Shown: piece by piece, positions 11,501 to 23,600 of the stretch | Layout: the number at the start of each line of letters is the position of its first letter | Numbering within the stretch: the stretch's first letter is position 1 | NCBI GenBank assembly: GCA_016647705.1 | Contig: CM028333.1 | Coordinates: forward strand, 20,085,743-20,149,742 | Length of the DNA stretch: 64,000 nucleotides | Source: Eucommia ulmoides | Lineage: Eukaryota; Streptophyta; Magnoliopsida; Garryales; Eucommiaceae | Direction: 5' to 3' | Program-made: the position numbers and the translations under genes | Notes under the pieces: generated by a model | Told to the model about the DNA's origin: nothing | The model's input: only the letters and a program-made list of their open reading frames with translations | Database searches by the model: none

Positions 11501-14500
11501 CCATTTTCCCCAGAATAGTCACTGCTCTTGATACCAATTTGATAGATCACACTCACACATAAACCTTTTGAATGTAAATAAGAGAGTAATTGAAAGGAAA
11601 ATGTGATTGTATTCACTAATATGATGAAGAACCGATACAGAACAGTAATTGAAAACTGGAAAACTATAGAAAATAGTAAATGAATGCTAGGATTTCGAGA
11701 GCCTAGTCTCTCCCTCTAGGAATTCGAGAGCCTAGTCTCTCCCAATTTTTTTCCCCAAATTTCTGATACTTCTCTCCTACCTTCCACTGCTATTTATACT
11801 GGAAACTTAAACACTCCCAATAACAATCTCAGTAACTAAAAACAGACTCAACAACTTAACTAAACTCTAACCAACTCAACAACCAAAAGAGAATAGAAGC
11901 TTCTATGCTATACAACCTCCTTAATACTTTTGCCATACCCAAGTGCACTTAATCAGTGGTTTATTAGATTTTTCGCGAGGGATATGAACACGATGGTCTC
12001 TACTATTTCAGAAGTCCTTCACCTTCGGACGTTCCACCTTTTAGTATGCAAGCTTCTGTGTAATCTGTTTCTGATTCTTCCATTTGTTCGTTCAAAAATT
12101 TAAACTAATAGCATGTCCCTCTGGGGTATAGGATTTTCAGTATTTATGTTAGTTGTTTCCCTTTATTAATAAAGTTTGCAAGTATTTTAAATTTCAATAT
12201 GTGGTTTGTGAACTGTCTAAATCTAAACATACGTACCTCTTACTTTCATTGCATGCACCGTGCATCCCAGGCCTTTGGTTTTATCCACTCTGATATCTGG
12301 GGACCCACCCTTCCCTCTTACAACCATTTCCAAACACCGCTACTATGTCACCTTCATAGATGATTATAGTCAATGTACTTTGGTTTATTTGATGTATCAC
12401 AAATCAAAGGTCTACATTCACTTTTGCCAACTTTCTTGAAATGATAAAAACCGAATATAAAACGGTCGTGTGCAGTATTAGGTCAGATAACGGACAGAAA
12501 ATCTTATCCGATGAATTTCGGGTTGAGTTTAATAAGCAAGGTAGCCTTCAGCAACTTACCTGTCCCTACACTTTTCAATAGAATGGTGTGCCATAACGTA
12601 AGAATCGTCACATCATGTCTTTAGTCCGTTGTCTTTTACGAGGAATGAATGTTCCTAAATTTTTTTGGCATATGGCGGTTCTTACTGCCGCTTATCTCAT
12701 TAATCGCATCTCGAATTGTGTCCTTACAAGCAAAACCTCCATTCATATACTGCAACCCACTAGCACCCTTTTCCCTAGATTTTCCTGTCTCTTTGGCTGT
12801 ACGTGTTTTATCCATAATCGGAGCCCTACTCGAACCAAGTTACATGATAAATCTATTCGGTGTGTTTTCCTCGGCTATTCCTTCATGTCGAAAGGATATG
12901 GGTGCTACGATCCAATCATTCATCATACTTACCACTCTCTCGCTATTACTTTCCTAAAAACTATCTCCTATTTTTCCACTAGTATATCATACCGCCTATT
13001 GGGGCAACTACTACTGAGGATCATATCTTACTTTCGCGCCCTATTCCTGTATTAAATATATCTTCCCCGCCTCATCACACTTACCCCCTAACTCCTCACT
13101 CGCCCCATTATGCGTTTATTCTTGTTGTCCCTGTGTCTTATATCCCCTGTCGACATCTTTTTCGGACTCAGGTATATCTCCATCTCCTATTATTTTTGAC
13201 GTTGTTCCACCTCGTTACCAGACTCAAGGACGTCACTCACCATCCCGCTACCTCTTTTCATGTTCTACTAATTATTTGATTTCCAAGTATTTGTCTTTTG
13301 AGAATCTCCCGGATCAATATAAATTCTTCTTTGGACAAATTGATTCAGTTGTCATTCCCCGCTTTGTACATGAGGCCCTCAAGAATCCGAAGTGGGTAGC
13401 CCCTATGCAAGTAGAGATGGATGCCCTACAGTGGAATCAGACATGGGAACTGGTTAACTTGTCGCATGGTAAATGGCCAGTTGGTTGTAAGTGGGTCTTT
13501 AGTGTCAAATATTTGGCTGATGGATCTATTGATCGATATAAAACACGACTTGTTGTTAAGGGCTACACATAAATCTCGGGTAAAGATTTTGGTGTCACTT
13601 TTACCCCGATTGCTTACTTGACTACTGTCCGGCTTCTTGTTTTTGGCTCCTTATTTCATTGGTTGCCTCCTATTCTTGGCCTCTGCACCAGTTAGATGTC
13701 AAGAATGCATTCCTTAATGGCGATCTAACTGAGACTATCTATATGGAGTCTCCACTGGAATTTTGGATTCAAGGGGACTATTTGGGCAAAGTCTATTGAC
13801 TCCGAAATCCCTCTATGGACTTAAGCAGTCTCCTCGTGCATGGTTCAGTCGATTCAACAAAGCCATCCTTACTATGAGGTTTACCCAGTTTCACTCAGAT
13901 CATACTTGCTTCATCCGTCGCCAGCAGCAGGGACAATGTATCATTATCTCAGTCTATTTGAATGATATTATTATCACGGGAGATGACGCACCTGGTATTA
14001 AGCAACTAAAGAAGGATCTTAGACAAATTTTTGACATCAAGGATTTGGACCCTCTCCGCTACTTTCTTGGTATTGAGGTTGCTCAATCTCGGCGAGGTAT
14101 CTCTCTATCCTAGTGGAAATACACCCTTGATCTTCTTCAGGACACTGGGATGCTTGGATGTAGATCCGCTTCCACTCCTATGGATCCAAACCTTACGTTA
14201 ACTGCAAAATCAGGAGAATTATCATCAAATCCATCGGTATATCAATGACTTGTGGTTCGCTTCATCTATTTGACTAATACATGGCTAGATTTTATGTATA
14301 TTATCAGTGTTATTAGTCAGTTTATGCACTCACCACGTACACTACATCTGGATGTTGTCTACCATATCCTTTGGCACCTCAAAATATGCCCCAGTCTTAG
14401 GGGTGAAAATCAGTCAGATCGGTCGGGTAGAGAGTGATTTTTTTGGGTTGACCCAAATGCTTTTCGGTTGACTTGGCCGAACCCCTGTTGGGGTGGGGGT

Positions 14501-14624
14501 TTCGGGGTTCGGGCGGGATTCGGGTACTAACCCTACCTGAACTGAAGAAAGGGGTTGAACAAAATGCATTCATGCTTCGGGATTCAGCAACAACAAGCAT
14601 CGATTTAAAAACCTAGAGTGTGTG

Positions 14625-14674
<50 letters not shown>

Positions 14675-17600
14675 TGTTCAAAACCCTAGCTTTGATTTAG
14701 CAGCAACAAGGGAGGACTGAGTTTTGTATATATATATATGTTTATATATGAAAAAGAACTTACAGATTTGACAACAAGGCATCGGCGAGGCAGCACATAG
14801 TCTTCGCCAGAGGACTGATTTTTGAGAGAGAACTGAGTGAGAGAGAGAGAGTGAGATGGGAGCTGGGAGGGAACATCACATGAGCGGCTGCGGATGAGAG
14901 GAAAGAATGAGAAATGAGTAGGGTTTCTTCATTTATATACATGGGCATTTCGTAAGATATTAGGATTAATATCTTAGGATTAATGAGGTATTTGGTAATT
15001 TCGGTCATTGGGGTTCGGGCGGGATTCGGGTACTAACCCTACCTGAATTGAAGAAAGGGGTTGAACAAAATGCATTCATGCTTCGGGATTCAGCAACAAC
15101 AAGCATCGATTTAAAAACCTTGAGTGTGTATATATATATATGTATGTATGTATGTTCAAAACCCTAGCTTCGATTTAGCAGCAACAAGGGAGGACTGAGT
15201 TTTGTATATATATATATGTTTATATATGAAAAAGAACTTACAGATTTGACAACAAGGCATCGGCGAGGCAGCACATAGTCTTCGCCAGAGGACTGAGTTT
15301 TGAGAGAGAACTGAGTGAGAGAGAGAGAGAGAGATGGGAGCTGGGAGGGAACATCACATGAGCGGCTGCGGATGAGAGGAAAGAATGAGAAATGAGTAGG
15401 GTTTCTTCATTTATATACATGGGCATTTCGTAATATATTAGGATTAATGAGGTATTTGGTAATTTCGGTCAGGTTTGGGTAATATTGGATATGGGTGGGC
15501 TGGAATTGAGCCAAATTGTCTTCTCTTATTTCGGGCGGGCGGGCAGGTTCGGGGGGGCTGTGAAAAAAATGTATCTGTAACTGACCGCCTCGAGGTCTGG
15601 TTGGGCCGGGCGAGTTAGGGTATTTCTTTCACCATTACCCGGTCTTGGCCTCTTTTATGTGACAGGGACGCAGGAGGGCCCTTTCTTGCTTTACAAATGC
15701 CCACTATACAGGATCGAAGGACGATATACGTTCGACCTCTAGTTTGTGCATGTTGCATGGAAGACACCTAATCTCGTGGAAGAGTTAGCAACAATCTGTA
15801 GTCTCTTGATCTTCTGCTAAGGTTGAGTATCGTGCCATGGCTCAGGGAATGTGTGAACTCCTTTGGCTATGTTCCCTTCAGACCGAGCTGGGTCTTTCCG
15901 TGAGAAACTCATCTAACCTATTATGTGACAACAAGTTTGCCATAATGCTGTCCTCGGACTCAATTCTCCATGAAAGGAAAAAATACATCGAGGTAGATAT
16001 TCACTTCATTTGTGAGAAAGTCCGACCAGGATTCATCGCATATGCTCACTAAGTCTGCATGACCATTTCTCTTTCAGTTAGTTATGGCAAGCTATGACTC
16101 ATCAACATTTTTATCCCAACTTGAGGGGGAGTGTTGAAATATAATATTTATGCGTTCTTTTTTATTTTTGGTACGTTATTGTAAGGCTTTAATAGCCCAT
16201 TTATTTCGGTAATATCCTTCCTTATTTAGCCTACTCTTGTGGATATATAATTAGGAGAATAGAACCTATTTTGAATTTACGAATATAACACAATATATTC
16301 TTCTCCTCTTTTTCTATATCTTTTTTGTTCCAATACTATATCTAATCTCTTTTGTCACTAAACATAACAATGGCAATGATAATTCCATTCTATTACCATA
16401 GTAATTTCAATCTTATTGTCATTCAATCCAGCATACAAAACGCAACATTAATTTTCACTAGGAAGTGAGTTCGACCTTTTCCAAAACTAATGTTTAAATA
16501 TATTTATGAATTGTTCTTCCGCCTTGTATTTTTTTTTTTTTTTGAAGTTTATACTATCTGCTACCAGATGTAAGATTTAATATGGTTGCTATTATTTATA
16601 ATATGGTGGAGAAAGAAATGTTGAACAAATCTCACGAGAGCTAAATAAAATGTGCCAGAGAGAGTATTCGTGAGTGCATTATCTTTCTTTTATAATATAA
16701 AAGCATGGAATATATTGAAATAAATATAAAGTTCAAATAGAACCTTGTACAGTAGTTTTGAGTAGGTAGATACAAGAGTAGAACTCCGACTATACGAAAG
16801 CATGAGGGATAATTTGCAACTGATATTTTGCGGAAGAATTATTTTTATATTGGTTCTGGATTTTCTGCTTGACATTTTTGTGCTCGACTTGTGTAAAGCT
16901 AAATCGAATGGGTGATAATTTACTTGCACAGTGAGCCTACAGATGATGTTCTTCCATTTGTATATTGATTAAAAAAAAATAATCTTATTTGTGCTATCTT
17001 CCACGCAATGATTATAATATAAGATTTCTTATTCTTTCATGATTTTTTATTTTATTTTTCCTTAATCTAATATGTTGTAATTGTGATCACTCATGTTCAG
17101 GAGCGGTGAAGAACCGAACTTGGTTCAAATCCTGGTGAAAAGCATTCTTGCTGAATTGGATAAAACTCCAGAGTCCCTCCCTCCATATACCGTGGGACTA
17201 AAATCTCGTGTGGATGAACTGACAACCTATTTAGATCTTAAATCCAATGGAATCGTAGTCTTGGGGTTAATCGGGATGGGCGGTGTCGGTAAGACCACCC
17301 TCGCCAAGTCTCTCTTCAACAAACTTGCTCCTCACTTCGAATCCCGCAGTTTTATTCTAAACGTCAGGGAAAATTACAAAAAACAAAATGGTCCATTATC
17401 GATTCAGAACAAACTCATTCTCGATCTTTCAACAGGGGACGAGTCTCCCATCAATGATATGAACGCTAGTAAGGCAACGCTAAGAAGAATACTTCAGAAA
17501 AAGCAAGTTCTTATTGTTTTGGACGATATCGACGACGAAACCCAACTCGAATCACTGATTATAACACACAGAGAATGGTTTCACGAGAAAACTCGAATCA

Positions 17601-20600
17601 TTGTTTCGACAAGAGACAAAGATCTGCTCTCGAAGATTGGCAATTTTGTGATCAAAGCATTTGATGTGAAAGAATTAAGCTATTCCGATGCGCTGAAGCT
17701 ATTCTGTTACCATGCGATGAGAAGAGAAACACCGTCGAAAGCCTTTGAGGATCTGTCAAAGCAAATAATAGATATTACTGGTGGGCTACCTTTGGCTCTG
17801 GAGGTGTTCGGGTCATCTCTGTTTGACAAATGGAAGATCGAGCAATGGGAAGATGTTTTGCAGAAGATGAAGCGGATTCGGCCGCAGAATCTTCAAGATG
17901 TGTTGAAGTTTAGCTTTGAGTCGCTGGACGAACAGGAGAAGTGTATGTTTCTTGATATTTCGTGTTTGTTCATAGATTTGGAGATGAAGAGGGGTGATGC
18001 TGTGGATATAAGCAAAGGGTGTGGGTTCGGGGGAGAGAATGGGATGGCTAAACTTGTGGCCAGGTGTCTTGTTAAGGTTCATGAGGACGGTAGTTTGTGG
18101 ATGCATGATCAGATTAGAGACATGGGGAGACAGATTGTTTTGAGTGACCATATTACGGATGCTGGTTCTCGTAGCAGGCTGTGGGATCGTAGTGAAATTC
18201 TCAGTGTATTGCAAACTGGAACGGTAAGAATTCTTGTATAAAACTGCTCTCCTAATTGAAAACTTAGGCACCGTTTGGTACTTTCTAAGCAAGAAAGTAC
18301 TTAATTTTAAAAATAACGTTTGTTTTGTAATTAGAAAAGTACCTCTTTAAAAAAAAAATTAAAAATATGGTTTTAAGTATTCTTTTCAAAAAGTAAAAGA
18401 TAGTTTCTTTTGGACTAGGATCTCCTCACTAACTTTTTTCCTATCGTCTATGAATTCTTTTGGATTAAAAGATCATTTATTGGGATAATATTACGATATT
18501 ATCTCTACTCTATCGAACATACTTTTGATTTTTTGCTGTTGTTTTTAAGTAAAATTCTGTTTTTGTCAAATTGATTTTTTTTTTATTTAAAGTACTCGAA
18601 AAAAACATTACCAAATGGTGTTCTAGTTATTTTTCTTGACTTGAAGCAAAAGTGCTACGGACTATTTTACATGTTTATTAAAGTTGCACAACTAAGAAAT
18701 TTTTTAATGATATTTTGGGGTGGTGAGTTTCAGTAACACCTCCATCATTTGGAAAACTCATTGGGACACTTCTCTCATCTTGAAAATATCACATACACCA
18801 CTTGTCATTTTGTAAACCGACCAAGGACACCATAAAAATAGTTTGGAGCTCCAGCTGACTAATAATTTTAGATCGTGTTTGATCAATTTTCCCTTCTATT
18901 GTTCATCACCTTTCAAACTATATGAAAAAAAAACTACAATGTTTGAACCATGGCTAAAAAATTCATGCAACAATAAGAAATTCTCTACCCATTTGATAGA
19001 AAGAAACATATTTGATAGATTTCTTTTATAAACAATGTTTTTGAAAAAGAGACTCGAGAGAAACGAAGAGAAGAGACAAAAAGCACTTCACAAGCAATTT
19101 TGACACAAACAAATGCAAAATAATAATAATAATAATAGTAATAATAAAAAAGTGATACATTTGAAAACTCATTTGAAAGTGCCCTACCTTAATTTGGCGT
19201 CTTCTCCTCCTTTTTGTTTTTTTGCATAAATAAAATTCTTGTGAAAAATTTCCAGGGTGTATCAAACAATTGCAAAAAAAGAAGAAGATAAAGTGGAAAA
19301 TACAATGGATAAATAAGAAATTCTAAGACTAATTAACATGTAAGAAAATGCATAGATATTAGGATGAGAAAAATAGTGATTCTTATTATTAGGTACTTGT
19401 AGATGAGAAATTAGTTTTCAATAGTATAATGAAAAGGTTGAACTTGTAATATTACTTTCAAAACCACCACCAGGGGGTGTCTCCTGGTATTTTCAAAATG
19501 AGAAGGGGTGTCCTTGTAGGTTTGCCAAATGGCAGGAGGTGTCACTGAAATTTACCCTATTTTTGGGAGTATTAGATGCAATTTTGTTTAGTGATTTACA
19601 CCCTAATTTTTAGTGACAATTACATTTCAGATTTGATCAATTTGATTTCCAGATTTGCACTCAAAATTTGTGGTAGAGAAATGTGACTGCACAGTATCAT
19701 TGCGATTCGATTGACTTACACCTAAATTTTCATCAATCAGTTACATTTTGAGTTGCTCTATTTAATTTACACTCAGAGAGTGTGCGGTGAAATATTTAGT
19801 ATACTTACACTTGACTACCACAATTTCTTACTAAAAATCCAGAATATAAATTAAGCAATCCGAAAGGATAGTGGGACTAGACGAAAATATATTTCAAATA
19901 AAATGAAATTGTTATTATTTTTAAGAATATAATAGAGATTTTCCTTTTTTTTTTTTTTTTTTCTCTTTTTCGTTCTTTGCTGCTTATGTTTATGGGTGTT
20001 CGTAGGGGACAAGATCTATTCAAGGGGTGATTCTGGATTTTGGGAGGAAGAATTTTCGGAAGGAAATGAAAGCCAAAACAATTGCTTGGGACAAACTCAT
20101 ATCAACGCCGAGTTTCTCCAATGCTTTAACATACTTGAGGGAGATGTATAAAGAATACATTCAACAATCTTTGGAGGGAGAAGAAGAAGAGGGAGAGAGG
20201 GGACAAGTGAAACTCCGCACAGAACCATTTAATTCCATGGTCAAACTGAGGCTGCTTCAATTCAGTAATGTGAAACTGGAAGGAAATTTTAAATTTCTAC
20301 CGGCTGAATTGAAGTGGCTACAATTGAAGAGCTGTTTCCTGAATCATCTTCCTTCTAATTTTTGTCCTCGGGAACTTACTGTTCTAGACCTCTCCGAGAG
20401 CACCATAGAAAGAGTTTGGGGCTCCAGTTGGTGGCCCTGGCAAAATAACAAGGTACATTTCTCTGTCTATAACTAAGAGGTGTCGAAATCAGCTGCTCAA
20501 TTTTCAAATTGAATAGATTTTTAATTTTAAAATTTGAGAGCAGTTGTCTTTCATTCTCTAATTTTTTTTTTTTTTTTATCACTACAAAATAGAATTTTTT

Positions 20601-23600
20601 TCCTGGGCCGACTTCATTTGGTAAGGGTCATTATTTTAATTGTATAACTACATTTTTTCGCCTTTATAGTTGTGGAAGGTATCAAAAAGGAAGTGAGTCA
20701 AGTGACTAATAAGGTACTTCCCATATTCAATGTTGGAACCGCACCGCGACGGGTTCTACATGATCGCACCATAGTCGGTGCCGCAAGCGTCGGGCTGCTG
20801 GCAATCCCACCGGCAAGGTCTAATGCCCCTGTCAGAACTGTGCACTGCTTGTGTCGGCACCAGCGACTCTGCCGAGAAGTGTTGCCCGCTGGTGCTGAGG
20901 CCAGTGTGCATTGTGGGCACCAGCAAACTCTCTGGTTTGCCCAGAAGAGCTGTGCGCCATCACTGAGGCCGGCATGCGTCGCTGGCTAGTTCGCAGGCAA
21001 ATTCCACTTGAAGAGCCATGCACCGACGCTCATCGCTGGTGGCAAACTGCGAGTCCTCCTAGATTAGTTGGGCGCCAGCGCTGAAGTTGGCGCATGTGAC
21101 CGTGACAGCAACAGCCACCGATATTGGCAAATTTGTCCAGCAGTGCCGTGTGATGGCGCTGATGCCTGCGTGTGTTGCTGGCTGCTCCACAGGCGTTCTA
21201 GCTGATGCCAAAGCTTCTTGTCGCACCCACCTCTGGCGGCTGTGCCACCCATTGGGATTCTCGGGAGATTGTAGAATGGAGGATGGAACACGGTGCACGT
21301 GAGGATGTGCAGACCACGCGCCCCTACTTGCTCACGCATAAGTGAGAGTTGCCAACCGGTTGGGTTGATTGGACCTTGAATATGGGATATTTTTGGAAAC
21401 CTCTTTAATTATGTTATTAATGTCATTTAATGACATAATTAGTTTAACGTTACTTAAGTATAGTATAAATAGGTAGCTAAAGGGTCATTTGAAAGAAGCA
21501 GCTTGACAAGCAATAAGCAATATATGCATAGTGGAAAAGTGAATCGAAAGTAGTGTGAGAAGCTCCAAGATTTCTCTCCAAGATTCTGAGTTTTGTTTTT
21601 CTCTTTTTTCAATCTAGTCGTTTCTGCCATGGAGGCTACCAGTGCTGGTGATCCTCCCGAGCACGCTGTTCATTCTTCTCCTTCCATCATCCATCCTTCT
21701 CATCAACCAAATGATCATTTCCAAACTGCTGCTCCAATTTCATTTGCGCAAAAATCATTTGCGAGTGTTCTCCAAAACAAGACCTCTGTTATTTCTAGAA
21801 AAGTGGTGCAAACTTTCAAAGGTGAGCCTGTGATATTTTTTTTAGAGGAAGAAGTGGCTAAGTTGTCTTTTCCATTCAAGTATGCTTTGGTTGGTAAATT
21901 CACCCATGGTAGGCCTCCTTTTGATGCAATTAAGAAGATGTTTCATGCTCTTAACCTCTCGTCAGGCTTTGAAATCGGATTTCTTGATCAAAGAAATCTT
22001 CTCATCCAGCTGCATTCTGAAGAAGATTTTCAGCGTTTATGGAACAAGGAACAATGGTTCATTCATCAATATCCAATCAGAATATTCAAATGGACACCTG
22101 ATTTTCAAGCAAATGGGGAATCCCCTTTGGCGCCAATTTGGATTAATTTTGAATTCTTGCCAATGCACTTTCATAATAAAGAGGCTCTCTTCTCAATTGC
22201 ATCGGCCATTGGATCCCCGCTAAAAATTGATGCTGCCACTGTTAATTTGGCTAAGGCAAAATTGGCTCGTGTATGTGTGGAGGTTGATTTGCGCTGTCCT
22301 CTGTTAAAGCGTATTTGGATAGGGTGTGGATCGAAAGGTTTCTGGCAGGCCATCTCGTATGAATCCCACTTGTCTTACTGTAATCTCTGCTTCAAGCAAA
22401 GGCCATTCAGAGGCTGATTGCAAAACCAAAAATCCATCTTCTTCAATTTCTCAAGATCCGATTGTCTCTGTTCCGGTAACAAGAAAACAGAGTATTTCCA
22501 ATTCTGATCAGCCTGATCTTTCCAAAGGTATTGTTTCAAATTCTGTCAAAATTCCTCCTTCCAATCCTTCTTTGGAAAATCCCAAATCATTTCCTCAATG
22601 GTTTCTTGAGAATTATGAAGATAAGTCAGATTCAGGAGATCCTGATTTTTCTCCTCCAAAATTCAATTCAACCAAAAAATCCACTTTTCATTCTAAGATT
22701 TCAGAGGCTAAAACCTTGCCTTTGAAGGGTCATAATCATCCTTCCAAGTTTGTTAAAGCTAAAAATCCTTCGTACTCTTCTTCCCAACCTCAATCCATAG
22801 TCATTGCCAATTCTAGCAATTTCACTGTTATCAAGCCTGTCAAAAAAGTAGTTTTGCAGCCTAAGCATTCTCATGTCAAAAACACCTCTTTGGCAGTTTC
22901 TCCTCCTTCCAATAAGATTGTTTCTCCTCATAAATCACCCCAGAATGTCAATAATCTTCCTTCATGTGTTCCTTCTAGTTTTGATCCTTCTTCTGATTTA
23001 CAAGCTGCTAAATTGCAGGCTATGGCCACTCTGGCTAAAACATATTCTTTGTCCATCCCTAATCAGTCCAGCAAAGTTGATATGGTTAATTCATCCTCCA
23101 TTGGTGTCTCAAATGATCATTCTCCTCCTCCAGCAGTTTTAGCCATCCCCTCTGATTCTCAGACAGTTAAGACTCATGCCATTGCTCCTAGTGGCCGAAC
23201 AATTTCTTCTTTTGATCTTGATCATTCGCACAAACCACATTTACCATCAGAAATATTTGCAGATGTTCTAATCCTTCTTTCTGATGGTTTAGCTCAAAGT
23301 AAGTCTCAAACTGTTGAGCATCAACAAGTATCAGCAGTTATTTCCATTCCTAATTGTTCTGGTCATTCTAAGGCCAAAGTTATTTTTTCCAAGAATTCTT
23401 CTTCTCAGGCCAATTCCTCTTCCCACAAGCCTTCATTACCTTCCTCTTCATCCCCAACTCCTCATTCTGATAATTTGGAATGTCCTTCCAATTTTGATAA
23501 CCCCACCGTTTTGAAATTAGTTCAAAATTCTGAGAATGCATTAGATTTGCCTATCAAGTCAGTGAGTCAACAGGCTTCTCCTTCTTCTTCCAGTCATAAT

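Larger units (their letters stand above)
9371..13060 (+). pseudogene. Copia 1 protease and integrase, split by a gag-only element
   Basis: The protease begins WILDFGANNHMTG, with the active-site DSGA changed to DFGA. The frame breaks at 9658 and continues at 11967 with FSREGYEHDGLYYF. Then come a zinc-binding remnant near 12180, integrase segments IHSDIWGP and TFIDDYSQCTLVY, SDNGQK near 12490 and NRISNCVLTSKTS near 12700. The catalytic D,D,E pattern is traceable but frames change several times. Confidence 0.7.
2674..16320 (+). mobile_element. Copia LTR retrotransposon 1, decayed, with three nested insertions
   Basis: The 5' LTR (2674-2852) starts TGTTGAAATATAATATT and ends TATATCA. It is followed by a primer-binding site, TGGTATCAAGAGC, complementary to initiator tRNA-Met. 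The 3' LTR (16132-16320) follows the purine tract TTGAGGGGGAG. Between them lie gag, protease, integrase, reverse transcriptase and RNase H in Copia order, all full of stops and frameshifts. Insertions inside it are the RTE LINE 4631-8884, the gag-only LTR element 9659-11966 and the hAT element 14398-15637. Without them the element would be about 5.8 kb (5.3 kb if the tandem copy of the 5' end is also left out), a normal Copia size. No convincing flanking 5-bp duplication was found, because the end of the 3' LTR is altered. Confidence 0.88.

Noticed and set aside
16132..16320. 5-bp target duplication for Copia 1
   Set aside because: The 3' LTR end is altered (tatatcttttt) and the flanks cattc/ttttt do not match.
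20669..20711. Cryptic exon in intron 3 reading VVEGIKKEVSQVTNK, followed by gtactt
   Set aside because: It is open and has a donor-like end, but TNL proteins have no such segment, and exon 3 to exon 4 joins in phase exactly where the family does.
20672..21339. Overlapping open frames of 62-105 residues on both strands in the GC-rich block
   Set aside because: High GC makes stops rare. The products are Ala/Cys/His-rich with no motif.
22171..22931. Minus-strand frames over the L1
   Set aside because: Shadows of the long open L1 frame.
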